Shown here: positions 32,166 to 42,690 of the stretch, piece by piece
How the letters are laid out: the number at the start of each line of letters is the position of its first letter
Position numbering within the stretch: position 1 is the first letter of the stretch
Assembly: GCA_024760905.1 (NCBI GenBank)
Contig: CM045733.1
Location: 16,982,001-17,046,000, forward strand
Direction of reading: 5' to 3'
Length of the DNA: 64,000 bases
DNA from: Plotosus lineatus
Taxonomy: Eukaryota; Chordata; Actinopteri; Siluriformes; Plotosidae
The notes under the pieces: model-generated
What the model was told of the DNA's origin: nothing
What the model saw: the letters and a program-made list of their open reading frames with translations, nothing else
The model's database searches: none
Made by a program: the position numbers and the translations under genes

Positions 32166-32899
32166 AGAGAACATGATCTATAAAGGTTGGCACAGCAGAG
32201 AAATAGAGATAGGAAGGACGTGCAGCAAGTTAGAATGATTAAGGACAGAGTGGGAAATGTATTGACTGATGACAGAAGAGTGCTGGGAAGATCGGAAGAG
32301 TACTTAGAAGGGCTGATGAATGAGGAAAATGAGAGGGAAAAAAGAGTAGACTAGGTGACTGTTGAGGACCAGGAAGTAACAAAGATTAGTAAGGGTGAAG
32401 GGAGGAGGGCATTGAACAGGATGAAGAGTGGAAAGGCAGTTGGTTCTGATGACATACCGGTAGAGGTAGCAGTAGATTTTCTGACAAGACCATTCAACAA
32501 GGTCTTAGAGAGTGAGCAGATGCCGGAGGAATGGAGGAGAAGTGTGCTGGTGCCCTTTTTTAAGAAGAAGGGAGATGCGCAGAGTTGTGGCAACTACAGA
32601 GGGATAAAGTTGATGAGTCATACGATGAAGTTATGGGAAAGAATAGTGGAAGCTAGACTAAGGGCAGAGGTCAGCATTTGTGAACAACAGTTTGGTTTCA
32701 TGCCAAGAAAGAGCACCACAGATGCAGTGTTTGCTTTGAGGATGTTAATAGAGAAGGTCAGAGGGAGCTGCATTGTGCCTTTGTAGGTCTGAAGAAAGCA
32801 TATGGCAGGATGCCGAGAGAGGAACTGTGGTATTGCATGAGGAAGTCTGGAGTGGCAGAGAAGTTATGTTAGAGTGGTGCATGACATGTAAGAGAGATG
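32166..32899 (+). pseudogene. RTE copy 2: reverse transcriptase, first part, broken
   Basis: Begins LAQQRNRDRKDVQQVRMIKD and LMNEENEREKRVD then a TAG. Continues RMKSGKAVGSDDIPVE (with about 24 bp lost relative to copy 1), FLTRPFNKVLESEQMPEEW, GNYRGIKLMSHTMKLW and PRKSTTDAVFALRMLIEK, then frameshift near 32755 and stops. The full AGAGAGGAACTGTGG sequence lost in copy 1 is present at about 32815. Cut at 32900 by a Tc1-like element. Confidence 0.85.
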
Positions 32900-32901
32900 T
32901 A

Positions 32902-33602
32902 CAGTGGTATGAAAAAGTATCTGAACCTTTTGGAATTTCTCACATTTCTGCATAAAATCACCATCAAATGTGATCTGATCTTTGTCAAAATCACACAGAT
33001 GAAAAAACAGTGTCTGATTTAACTAAAACCACCCTAACATTTATAGGTTTTCATATTTTAATGAGGATAGCATGCAAACAATGACAGAAGGGGGAGGAAT
33101 CAGTAACTGAACCATCACATTTAATATTTTGTGGCCCCCCCCTTTGGCAGCAATAACTTCAACCAGACGCTTCCTGTAGCTGCAGATCAGTCTGACACAT
33201 CGATCAGGACTAATCTCGGCCCATTCTTCTTTACAAAACTGCTGTAGTTCAGTCAGATTCCTGGAATGTCTGGCATGAATCGCTGTCTTGAGGTCATGCC
33301 ACAGCATCTCAGTGGGGTTCAAGTCTGGACTTTGACTTGGCCACTCCAGAACGTGTATTTTGTTCTTCTGAAACCATTCTGAAGTTGATTTACTTCTGTG
33401 TTTTGGATTATTGTCTTGTTGCAGCATCCGTCCTCTTTTTATCTTCAACTGTCTGACAGACGGCCTCAGGTTTTCCTGCAAAACATCCTGATAAACTTTT
33501 GAATTCATTTTTCCATTAATGATTGCAAGTTGTCCAGGCCCCGAGGCAGCAAAACAGCCCCAAACCATGATGCACCCTCCCCCATGCTTCACGGTGGGGA
33601 TG
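32902..33602 (-). mobile_element. Tc1-like transposon, one end missing
   Basis: The left terminus CAGTGGTATGAAAAAGTATC follows TA at 32900-32901, the rule for Tc1/mariner. The element carries the 3' half of a transposase on the minus strand and stops abruptly at about 33602, followed by about 30 unassigned bases before RTE sequence resumes. RTE sequence corresponding to 22371-22489 of copy 1 is missing there, so a deletion removed the other Tc1 end with adjoining RTE DNA. Confidence 0.8.
33041..33592 (-). pseudogene. Tc1-like transposase, C-terminal half
   Basis: Minus-strand frame MKHGGGCIMVWGCFAASGPG, then MLQQDNNPKHRSKSTSEWF with the second catalytic Asp, then [20 protein letters not shown] with the catalytic Glu. 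The N-terminal paired-type HTH domains and the first catalytic Asp are missing. The open frame near the C-terminus may run past the natural stop. Confidence 0.85.
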
Positions 33603-33631
33603 AGGTGTTGATGTTGGTGACCTTAGAAGTT

Positions 33632-34420
33632 AGAGGTTAGACAAGAATCTCCATGGACTGTGATGTTTGCAGATGACATTGTGATCTGTAGTGAGAGCAG
33701 AGAACAAGTGTAGGAAAATCTAGAGAGGTGGCGGTATGCCCTGGAAAGGAAAGGAATGAAGGCTAGCCTCAGTAAGACAGAATACATGTGTGTGAATGAC
33801 AAGGACCCAAGAGGAACATTGAGGTTACAGGGTGCAGAGATAAGGTAGGTGGAGGATTTTAAGTACTTCGGCTCAACATTCCAGAGCAATGGAGAGTGTG
33901 GAAAAGAGATGAAGAAGCGTGTGCAGGCAAGTTGGAATGGTTGGAGAACACGTCCGGTGTGATGTGTGATAGGAAGGTATCAGCAAGAATGAAAGGAAAA
34001 GTGTACAAGACGGTGTTGAAGCCAGCAATGTTGTATGGTTTAGAAACAGTGGCACTGAGGAAAAGACAGGAGGCAGAACTGGAGGTAGCAGAGATGAAAA
34101 TGTTGAGGTTCTCTTTGGGAGTAACGAGGATGGATAGGATCAGGAATGAGTACATCAGAGGGACAGCACATGTAACAGGTTTTGGAGACAAAGTCAGAGA
34201 GGCTAGATTGAGATGGTTTGGACATTTACAGAGGAGGGATAGTGAATATGTTGGTAGAAGGATGCTGAGGTTGGAACTACCAGGCAGAAGGACTAGAGGA
34301 AGACCAAAGAGAAGATTTATGGATGTGGTAAAGGAGGGCATGAAGGTAGTTGGAGTAAGAGTCGAAGATGCAGAGGATAGGGTGAGATGGAGGCAGATGA
34401 TTCACTGTGGCGACCCCTGA
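33632..34420 (+). pseudogene. RTE copy 2: reverse transcriptase, second part to C-terminus
   Basis: Resumes at RLDKNLHGL-type sequence with MFADDIVICSESREQV followed by TAG at about 33711. Continues with several small defects (TAG at about 33846, a one-base change near 33945) and ends GRRTRGRPKRRFMDVVKEGM, RWRQMIHCGDP and TGA. The 3' UTR GGGAACAGCCGAAAGTAAAA follows to about 34460. Confidence 0.85.
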
Positions 34421-34530
34421 AGGGAACAGCCGAAAGTAAAAGAAGAAAAAAGAAGAAGAGAATTAATGGATCCCCAAGGAAATTGTGTGTAGTAAAGAAT
34501 AAGATCAAGTTCCAATATAAGAAAAATTAC

Positions 34531-34535
34531 ACACA

Positions 34536-34566
<31 letters not shown>

Positions 34567-34646
34567 CCACACACACACACACCCACACACAACCACACAC
34601 ACACACACACACACACACACAGATATATATAAATATATATATATAC
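34531..34646. repeat. (AC)n with CCACAC variants, then short (AT)n
   Basis: About 90 bases of AC units broken by CCC interruptions, then AT-rich to 34646. Confidence 0.9.
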
Positions 34647-34902
34647 TGGAGATTTAGCTCAGTTAGTAGAGCGTCCACTTTATCCTTTGGAAGGTTGGAG
34701 TTCGAATCTGGCTGCGTCATACCATAAGATGTTAAAATTTGGTAGTTGTTGCTTCCTGCTTGGTGCTCAGCATCAAAGGATAGAACAATGCAATAACTGG
34801 CGCTGCACAATGGCGACAGGTGCCCAAAGCACAAAAAACACCAAAGAGCACTTTGAGCATAATATTCAGTATGGATCAAGCGCTATATAAATCTACTACT
34901 AT
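34647..34902 (+). mobile_element. SINE-5 (tRNA-derived)
   Basis: The head GGAGATTTAGCTCAGTTAGT with AGAGCG closely follows a tRNA 5' half and A box; GGTTGGAGTTCGAATCTGG holds the B box. The body has GCTTCCTGCTTGGTGCTCAG and GTGCCCAAAGCAC. The tail AAGCGCTATATAAATC resembles ends found on L2-mobilised SINEs. The anticodon arm region is disturbed, so it is not a functional tRNA gene. Confidence 0.75.
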
Positions 34903-34942
34903 ATATATATACAATAAGTATTGGGCAATAAATATATATATA

Positions 34943-36498
34943 CAATAAGTATTGGGCAATGTAAAAATGTGCAAGTTCACCCATTTAAAAAGACAAGAGA
35001 GGTTTGTAATTTTCATCACAGGTACACATCAAGCTTAAGAGACAGAATATAAAAAAAAAAAAAAAAATCCAGGAAATCACATTGTATGATTTTTAAACAA
35101 TTTATTTGTGAAAATGGGAGGTGAATAAATATTGGGCAGCTAGAAAACAAACATTATTTCGGCCCCCACTCGTTAACAGTATGAATGACACCTGTTTGAA
35201 CTGATTAGATGCAGAAGAGACACCTTCAAACCTGCACACACCTTCAAACTGTCAGACTGCAGTCTTCACCATGACCAAGACCAGAGAGCTTCCCAAAGAC
35301 ACCAGAGATAAAATTGTACAACTGCACAAAGCTGGGATGAGTAAAACTGCAATTGGTAAACAACTTTGTGAGAAAAGATCAACAGTTGGAAACATTATTA
35401 GAAAATAGAAGAAGTATAATATCACTGACAACCTCCCTCGGAGTGGCGCTCCATGCAAGATCTCACCTCGTGGGGTTCAAAGGATCCTGAGAACAGTGAG
35501 TAATCAGCCCAGAACTACACGGCAGGAACCGGTCAATGATTTGAAGATGGCAGGAACCAACGTCACAAAGATGACAATAACTAACACACTACATCGTCAT
35601 GAGATGAAATCCTGCATTGCCCGAAAGGTTCCCCTACTAAACAAAAAACATGTAAAGGCCCGTCTGAAATATGCTAAAGACCATCTGGACGATCCAGAGG
35701 AGGATTGGGAGAATGTGATGTGGTCAGATGAGACCAAAATTGAACTTTTTGGTTTAAACAGCACTCGCCGTGTTTGGAGGAAGAAGAATGCTGAGGTGCA
35801 TCCCAAGAACACCATACCTACTGTGAAGCATGGGGGTGGACACATCATGCTTTGGGGATGCTTTTCTGCAAAAGGGAGAGGAAGACTGCACCGTATCAAT
35901 GGCAACATGAATGGGGCCATGTATTGTGACATTTTGGGTAAAAACCTCCTTCCCTCGGTCAGAGCATTAAAGATGAAACATGGCTGGGTCTTCCAGCATC
36001 ATAACGATCCAAAGCACACAGCCAAGAAAACCAAGGAGTGGCTCCGTAAAAAGCATATCAAGGTTCTGGAGTGGCCTAGCCAGTCTCCAGACCTCAACCC
36101 AATCGAAAACCTGTGGAGGAAGTTAAAACTTCGAGTTGCCAAGCGACAGCCCTCAAACATCACAGCTCTAGAGAAGATCTGTGCAGAGGAGTGGAACAAA
36201 ATACCAACTAAAGTGTGTGTAGATCTGGTCAAGAACTACAAGAACCGTTTGACCTCTGTCATTGCCAACCAAGGCTACATTACAAAGTATTAAAAGTAAC
36301 TTTTGCTGGCTGCCCAATACTTATTGGCCTCCCATTTTCACAAATAAATTGCTTAAAAATCATACAATGTTATCTCCTGGATTTTTTTTTACATTCTGTC
36401 TCTCAAGCTTGATGTGGACCTATGATGAAAATTACAAATCTCTCTTATCTTTTTAAATGGGTGAACTGGCACATTTTTACGTTGCCCAATACTTATTG
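34943..36498 (+). mobile_element. Tc1-like transposon with both inverted ends
   Basis: Left end CAATAAGTATTGGGCAATGT, right end TTGCCCAATACTTATTG. The inverted repeats are about 200 bp long and include inner repeats (GTGAAAATGGGAGG / CCTCCCATTTTCAC; AATATTGGGCAGC / GCTGCCCAATACT), an IR/DR layout as in other fish Tc1 elements. TA lies at 34941-34942; the right TA is eroded. The left 17 bases are also present at 34911-34927 as a tandem copy. The core is one transposase gene. Confidence 0.9.
35271..36293 (+). pseudogene. Tc1-like transposase, 340 codons, one nonsense codon
   Basis: Starts [20 protein letters not shown] and ends [11 protein letters not shown], 340 codons, the normal length for fish Tc1 transposases. 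N-terminal paired-like HTH at about residues 8-110; DDE domain from about 145. Catalytic positions: D153 in MWSDETK; position 244 is His (QHHNDPKHT, where the family has Asp before N-D-P-K-H); E279 in [14 protein letters not shown] at 35406-35408 replaces codon 46, a Trp codon in relatives as I recall. Everything else is open. The protein would be inactive for two independent reasons. Confidence 0.92.
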
Positions 36499-36530
36499 GC
36501 CTTATTTTATTTTTTATTTACTTTATTATA

Positions 36531-36533
<3 letters not shown>

Positions 36534-36573
<40 letters not shown>

Positions 36574-36631
36574 TTATTTATGCATGTATATTTGAAATGT
36601 TTCTTATGGGCAGTGATGGCCTGGTGGTATA

Positions 36632-36678
<47 letters not shown>
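36534..36678. repeat. (AT)n, SINE-1 head fragment and poly-T
   Basis: (AT)n at 36534-36569; at 36607-36634 a SINE-1 head start (GGGCAGTGATGGCCTGGTGG); then 44 T residues at 36635-36678. The head fragment directly meeting the poly-T is unusual. Confidence 0.75.
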
Positions 36679-36683
<5 letters not shown>

Positions 36684-37200
36684 CTACTAGTCTGTGTTGT
36701 GCTGCTTAGTTATCATGCATGTGCAAGACTGTTCCTGCAGTCTTGTTATTGTTATTGTAAACAGACACAGAAACAAAACATGATATTAAATAGGCGAATG
36801 AGCTTGGGAGCTGGGATTGTTTTTACCAGGAACTAATACAGGAAGATAAATTACACTGGCTATTCATTAGTGGATCAGCATCTTTAATATGAAAAAATAT
36901 GAAGTAATCATTGGGTTGAAGTTATCAACTTTTCACTGATGGAGACCTGAGTGCAAAATCTATTCATGGAAATCACAGCTCAAGTCAACCTTGATATTTT
37001 CTAAATGTGTCCTTAGGAGGTCCATACAGGGTTATCCTCAACAAGAGGCTAAAGATAAACAAATAATAAATAAGGATGGGCAAAACAAGGTCTATCAAAC
37101 TATCCTACTGTGATTTTTATATTCCAATGCTATTTACTGCTTGCCTAGCGACAGAGACATATTATCTGCCTAATAATAACAATGTACTGAAGAGTCTGAG
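36679..37200. other. Unique sequence, no gene seen
   Basis: About 520 bp without recognised repeats or frames. Confidence 0.4.
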
Positions 37201-37479
37201 CGGGGTCGGTGTCGTAGTGGTTAGGGTGCTGCACTCGTGATCAGGAGGTTGTGTGTTCAAATCCCAGTTCAACCCCCACTGTGCTAAGTCCCCTGGGCAA
37301 GGTCTTAACCACAAGTGTGCCTCTGTTCACCCAGCAGTATAAATGGGTACCAGTAAAAATATACTGGGAAGGTAACCTGCGATGGACTAGCGTACCATCC
37401 AGGATAGGTTGAGCTCCTAGTAGCTTCACGCTATGGAAACCAGGGATAAGCATCGGTACGATGAGCTGTTATGGCTCGG

Positions 37480-37516
<37 letters not shown>
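37201..37516 (+). mobile_element. SINE-3 copy d with poly-A tail
   Basis: GGGGTCGGTGTCGTAGTGGT (A box), GTGTTCAAATCCCAG (B box), usual body, end GGCTCGGGTGTAAAA then about 30 A residues to 37516. Confidence 0.88.
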
Positions 37517-37518
<2 letters not shown>

Positions 37519-37529
37519 GAAGCGTCTGT

Positions 37530-37820
37530 GCAGGAGAGTCTGTTGATGGAGTATTTACCACATTTGTCTCAGAGCAAGAAGGCCCTGGTTTGGGTCCCCA
37601 TGCTTGCATGAGTCTCCTGTGGGTACTCAAGTTTCTTCTGACAGTCCAACGTCATGCATATTAGGCTAATTGGTTATCCCATCCATCCCTGGGAGTGAAT
37701 GTTAATAGCAATGGCAACAACTACAATAGCAAGATGTTCAGGGTGTAACCTGCCCTTGCCCAGTGTTGGTTGGGATAGGCATCAGCCACCGGCAACCCTA
37801 GTAGGATTAAGTTGTTTATT
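37530..37820 (+). mobile_element. SINE-2 copy
   Basis: CAGAGCAAGAAGGCCCTGG and GGTTTGGGTCCCC mark the head; ATTAGGCTAATTGGTTATCC the body; GTTCAGGGTGTAACCTGCCC and CAACCCTAGTAGGATTAAG the tail. A SINE-1 inserted in its last bases. Confidence 0.7.
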
Positions 37821-38110
37821 TGCCTTCCCCCTCCCCCTTAGCTGTTCCCTTTCAGGGATCTCCACAGCGAATGATCTGCCTCCATCTTCATGGAAATCAT
37901 ATTAATGATTCGCATATTCGATTTGATATAGTTTTTTACATCGGATGCCCTTCCTGACACAACCCTTAGCAAGGGGGCAGAAACATGCTGACGGCTATAC
38001 AGCTACTCTTGTCGAAAGTCAGCAATGGTTCTCTTACATGAACCTCTCACCCTAGACAGTGAGAGACATGGCCGGCCTTTGATAACCCAGTTAGCTGCAC
38101 TGGTAGTATT
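37821..38110 (-). mobile_element. SINE-1 copy m, 5'-truncated, RTE-tailed, long TSD
   Basis: Minus strand: body from CCAGTGCAGCTAACTGGG, then GAAGGGCATCCGATG, then the tail GATCATTCGCTGTGGAGATC and GGGAACAGCT. Flanked by AACCCTAGTAGGATTAAG plus T(T/A)GTTT on each side, about 24 bp, at about 37794-37818 and 38111-38134. Confidence 0.85.
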
Positions 38111-38139
38111 AACCCTAGTAGGATTAAGTAGTTTGACAA

Positions 38140-38420
38140 ATTTTGAGGCTTTTACCTAACGGTAAGAGAAGCTACTTTGGAACTGAAAGGTTGCTCGTTC
38201 AGTTCCCTAAACCGGCAGAAAAAAATGTGTGGTGGTGGAGTGAGCTGCAACTTCCCTTCCTCCACCTTCATGGCTGAAGTGCCCTTGATTAAAGCACCTA
38301 CACCCCCCACCCAACTGCTCTCCTGGTGCCCCAAAAAAGTGTGTGGCAGCCCAGTGTTCCAAATGTGTGCTCGCCTGGATGGATTAAATGCAGAGGAAGT
38401 AATTTCCCTTAATTAACACA
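38140..38420 (+). mobile_element. SINE-4 copy b
   Basis: ACCTAACGGTAAGAGAAGC (A-box region), GTTGCTCGTTCAGTTCCC (B box), a GGTGGTGGAGTGAGCTGC linker, CCCAACTGCTCTCCTGG, TGGATGGATTAAATGCAGAG. Same organisation as 18529-18785 on the other strand. Confidence 0.7.
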
Positions 38421-39640
38421 GTATAGCAAAATATACAGAAAGAGAGATAAGTGACGAGTGAAGAGTTTGAAAGATGAAGATTAGACGCTTGATGTTTATA
38501 CTTTTTGCTGTAACTTCATTGATTTATGTAATAAGATGAAACCCAACTACCTGTCCTTGTTCCAGGCTTTCGTATTCAAGTTTTTCATGAAATCATGTTT
38601 CAGTATCAGTAACTTTTTCCGAGTCTGCATATGCTCATAGTACGGCAAGTATTACATCCCAAACACCACCGGCGAGAAAAATCAGACAGCTAGCAGCACA
38701 GCAGGAATTTTTGGTCCTTTATTAACTACAGCTTCTACTGCGCAAACAGCAGACACCATTAGATATGCACTAAAACAGACTAGAATGAAAAAAAAAAAAA
38801 AAGCCGTGGTTCCTGAGTCTAGGCTGTGTTGCTTTTGGCCTGTGGTACAGTTTTTCTGTGTCTCCTGCTGGTGTAAAGTGTGGAAGGGGAGTTTAGGTAA
38901 GGGGAGGGCGGTGCACGCAATCACACATCCCTAATAGCTCAATCTGAGACCTGCCAGCATTTCTATTTTTAAAAGCAGTCCCTGCGCCTTCGTTAATGAA
39001 CACACGTGCACCTCTCGCCACTGCGACTGCCATCTCCATTGTGCAGGCTTTCATTAGGCTCCTACGCATTGGTGGAGACAATAGAGCAATTCCAAGGTAA
39101 TCTTTATGGAAGGTTGAAAAACAATGGACCGCTGAGAAGAAGTTCACATGCTAATAAGTGGACAAACCCAGGAGCGATTAACTCTGCTGTAATCCCATTG
39201 AGTTCAGTCAAAGCGAAGCAAGTGGGGACCATTTAGGAATCAAGCGAAGAGTGACGGGCAAAAGAGGCAAGGGACTTTGAGTGCAGCACCTGTCGTGTAG
39301 GACCCACTTGTCTTAGTTCCACATGGACTGCATGACTGGGCAAAGAGGCTGTAAAAAGAGATTAATTTAACTACCAACAACATTCTTAGCAGGAGCTCAT
39401 ACTGACGAAGTATTAAACAAAGTTTCAGAAATATGCTCGCTCTCAGGTGAAGTATGTACTTATGAAACAAACAAGTGTGAGTAACAAGCAAGTATCATCA
39501 TTTTTTTGCGAGTGTGTGGTATAAAAAAACCTCTTTATTCTTTATACCTTTCTACTACCTTGCCTAGTTTTGAGCTTTATTGTTATTGTCATGGTTGTGT
39601 ATAGCTCAAGGATGTCTATATCTAATCAGGTAGATAAAAT
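38421..39640. other. Unique sequence, candidate conserved block
   Basis: 1.2 kb with one poly-A run at 38789-38802. The 38930-39240 segment is balanced and non-repetitive, with octamer-like TTCATTAGG and AATTCCAAGG motifs. No gene supported. Confidence 0.35.
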
Positions 39641-39649
39641 AAGACTCCC

Positions 39650-39930
39650 TATACATTAATGGCGAGAGCATTTCTCGACAGCAAGAAGGTCCTGGGTTTG
39701 AGTCCTGGGCTTAGCTAGGGCATTTCTGTGTGGAATTTGCATGATTTCCCCATGCTTATGTTGGTTTCCTCCAGCTACAGTCCAAAGACATTAAAAAAAA
39801 AAAAAAAAAAAAAAAAAAGGCTAATTGGCTGCTTTGGAATCATCCAAGGTAGGTGTATGGTATGTGTGTTGCCCTGCAGTGGTCTGACGGAATGTTTAAG
39901 GTGGACACACACCTTCACTCAGTGTTGGCT
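39650..39930 (+). mobile_element. SINE-2 copy with internal poly-A
   Basis: Head ACAGCAAGAAGGTCCTGGG, B box GGGTTTGAGTCCTGG, GTGTGGAATTTGCATGATTT, ACAGTCCAAAGACATT, then a 26-base A run, GGCTAATTGGCTGC and a degraded tail. Confidence 0.7.
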
Positions 39931-40299
39931 GACATACTGAAAATGCAGTCAGTATATAATCAGTATACTGACTTGTGGAATGACGTGCTATTCATACACC
40001 GACAATATCAAAACTGAAAAGTTAGGCGTAAACCGGAGAATCTTTTCTTCAGTTAGTGGGTAACATTGATTGGCTCTTTTACGAATTTGAATTCACAACT
40101 GCTTTCTTTCACATGAATTCCTTGTGCATTCTGTGTGCCCTTGCTATTTTAACCAATCACGACAACTTTCATGCATATTTGACCAATCGTTGTATTATAC
40201 TGAAATTTTCACCAATCAGAGCAGTCCGCCACACAAACAATGTCCCCACATTCCCATATACTGTATGATCTTGTCACTTCCCTGTTTATTCTTTTTTGA

Positions 40300-40300
<1 letters not shown>
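39931..40300. other. Unique sequence with three ACCAATC motifs
   Basis: ACCAATC occurs at about 40150, 40183 and 40210 (CCAAT-box-like). No gene start or exon can be tied to them. Confidence 0.3.
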
Positions 40301-40301
<1 letters not shown>

Positions 40302-40367
<66 letters not shown>

Positions 40368-40395
40368 ACACACTGAATACTGAAAAGAAAAAAAA

Positions 40396-40480
<85 letters not shown>
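40302..40480. repeat. (AT)n / (AT)n / (GT)n cluster
   Basis: AT units at 40302-40363 and 40397-40444, then GT at 40446-40475 and a few GTAT units leading into MITE-A. Confidence 0.95.
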
Positions 40481-40488
<8 letters not shown>

Positions 40489-40489
40489 A

Positions 40490-40896
40490 CAGGGATCCCT
40501 TGCTACTTCGTGCTTCAGTTTCTGCGGCTTCAGTATATTTTCAGTATTCAGTATATACGCCAATTATGCAAAAAAAAAAAAAAAATCCAAACCAACAACA
40601 GCAAAAAACAACCCAACAAAACTACTTACATTTTTATGCGAAGCGCGCATCTGCATGCATGCTCACGAGTCTGTATGTGTGTGTATTTATATTTTATTTA
40701 TATCTTCTGCATTATGTTTGAATGTTTAATTGTTATAATAAGCATTTATAGCATTGAATATGTATTTGTTGATATTTTATACATATATACATGCATGTAT
40801 ATGTCAGTCAGGGGTGGTCGATCCTACTTCGTGGAAATCGGCGGTTGCAGGGGGGGGTCTTGGTCCCCAATAACTGCGGAAAGTGAGGGATCCCTG
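40490..40896 (+). mobile_element. MITE-A copy 6
   Basis: Starts CAGGGATCCCTTGCTACTTC after TA, ends GAGGGATCCCTG before TA (40897-40898). The segment after CTTCAG is replaced by a short ATATTTTCAGTATTCAGT stretch, so about 80 bp of the usual left part is missing. Confidence 0.88.
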
Positions 40897-40902
40897 TATG
40901 TG

Positions 40903-40944
<42 letters not shown>

Positions 40945-40949
40945 AATGT

Positions 40950-41154
40950 ATACATGTAAAATGTGTGATTCGTTCCAAGGCCCCCAAATACTACCCCTAA
41001 ACCCTTTAAAAATTATAAAAGCATACCTTTTAAGACCTTCTGCTTCAATATTGTACCGATGGTACACGGGTTTGGCCATATTCTGTTGCAATGTCACTCA
41101 ATCGCATGCCACGAGCCCATTCTTCTTTTCACTCACACCGGAAATCACATGTGC

Positions 41155-41250
<96 letters not shown>

Positions 41251-41741
41251 GCGCACGTGTGTTGACCATGTCTTCTTAGCAGAGACATCTTACATCTTCT
41301 TAACATCTTACAAATGTTTATGGAAGGTTAAAAGTCTGAGTCAAAAAATAAAGTTGCAATGACTCAAAAAACTCATGAAACAACAGCAACTCTGTCCTTT
41401 ACACGAAAAGCATTATGGTAGATGCAGCTCCATAATAGCCAATGGGATTGAGCTGAATCATCCCTCCTAGCCAGTGGGAGGCCAGCGGGGCGGGATATTG
41501 GAGATAGCCAATGGGAGGGAGCTGTGTTATCCCTCCTAGACAATGGGAGGCCAGCGGGGCGGGATGTTGGAAGATAGTCAATGGAGAGCAGCTCGTGTAT
41601 TGTTTGAATGTTTGAATGGCACGTTTGGTGCGTTTCGTAAGGCGAACTTATTTTGTATACAGAGACAAAAAAATATGGAAAATGTTTTTCGCAATGTGGA
41701 TTTTTCGTTTGCTGGGACTATCATAACGTGAGGTACCACTG
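40950..41741 (+). mobile_element. MITE-B copy 2, left end lost
   Basis: Begins inside the family (CATGTAAAATGTGTGATTCG) after an (AT)n tract at 40908-40941, and ends GAGGTACCACTG followed by TA at 41742-41743. Contains a large (GT)n at 41158-41247 at the same place where copy 1 has GT-rich sequence, and three copies of the 29-base block with CCAGCGGGGCGGGAT at about 41437-41575. Confidence 0.85.
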
Positions 41742-41743
41742 TA

Positions 41744-42106
41744 GTGTTATTTGTCTAAAAATTGTTATAAGTAATCCTCTGCATAACACTGTATTCTTAT
41801 TATCATTATGGTATACAAAAAATTTAAGAAATATAGATCAACTTCCAACAAAGGATAACTTTATTAAATTTTTTTTAGTTTTTAAACAAAAAGATTTAAA
41901 GTGCATCAATTTGCCTGAAATAAAAAGTATACTTATTTAAACTCTAAACATTTTCTAACCAACAATTTGAACCATTTAATACTGAAAAATAAAATTAAAT
42001 AAAATCAAGAAATTATAATAAATTCAAATTGATCAGCAATATTAACTCAGGAGCACAATATATACAACACTTTAGCCTACAAAACAAAAATGCATAAAAC
42101 AATTTG

Positions 42107-42108
<2 letters not shown>
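41744..42108. other. A+T-rich sequence, no gene seen
   Basis: Strongly A+T-rich. It may be the untranslated end of the adjoining hAT element, but no left terminal repeat was found. Confidence 0.35.

Positions 42109-42149
<41 letters not shown>
42109..42149. repeat. (ATT)n microsatellite
   Basis: About 13 ATT units, just beyond the stop codon of the hAT transposase relic. Confidence 0.95.
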
Positions 42150-42170
42150 GTCAAAATGATTAAGTCCAGA

Positions 42171-42690
42171 TTAATGGCTATAATGAGCACGTTTCTCAGT
42201 GCACAGCTTTTCGAAGCCGGGTTTAAAGCACGATACTGAACTCTCAGCTCCTGCTCAATGCTGAACTGGGACCTGGACTTATTTTCGCAGCAGTGACGTC
42301 ATCCAGCATGATCGAGACCCTGTGTGCTGCAGGGAGGATCAGTTCCTCTGCTGTGCTGTGGGGTTTTCTACACTGAGCAGTTTGGACCTCCACCTTATCT
42401 GATGCTCATAGAGCTCGCTGGTTTGCTGGAGTAACATTTACAAAACGGGATGGTTGTTGGCAATATTCGGCAGGTTTTTGCTGAAAAAACTCACACGGCT
42501 CATCACGTGATCGGGGTGTGACGTCTTTAAGTGACGCCTGAATTTATTTGGGTTCATACTGTCCGCTGCCAATGTTTTCAGACACAGTAAACACGGCGGT
42601 CTTTCCTTGTTTCTCACCGCAGCACAGTGAAGCCGAGTGCTACATCCACTTCGTCATACCTCCGCGACTTAACTTCCGGGAGACTTTTGA
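42171..42690 (-). pseudogene. BED-zinc-finger hAT transposase relic, middle deleted
   Basis: The minus strand first encodes a BED finger: RRYDEVDVALGFTVLR, YC, then KTLAADSMNPNKFRRHLK, DVTPRSRDEPCEFFQQKPAE and AQCRKPHSTAEELILPAA. It then jumps near 42285 to the C-terminus: SRSQFSIEQELRVQYRA and, after a frameshift, FKPGFEKLCTEKRAHYSH and a stop. The motif series is that of ZBED5-like hAT transposases (from memory). The catalytic and dimerisation core is absent, and stops and shifts are present. Confidence 0.75.

Noticed and set aside
34647..34720. Apparent tRNA gene
   Set aside because: A and B boxes are present but the anticodon and acceptor arms do not pair well, and the sequence continues into a SINE body and tail.
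39931..40300. Promoter suggested by three ACCAATC motifs
   Set aside because: No TATA box, exon or CpG-rich context nearby; CCAAT-like words are common by chance.
40449..40959. Regular short repeats resembling a CRISPR array
   Set aside because: The repeats are microsatellites and MITE parts in a eukaryotic context; no constant repeat with unique spacers.
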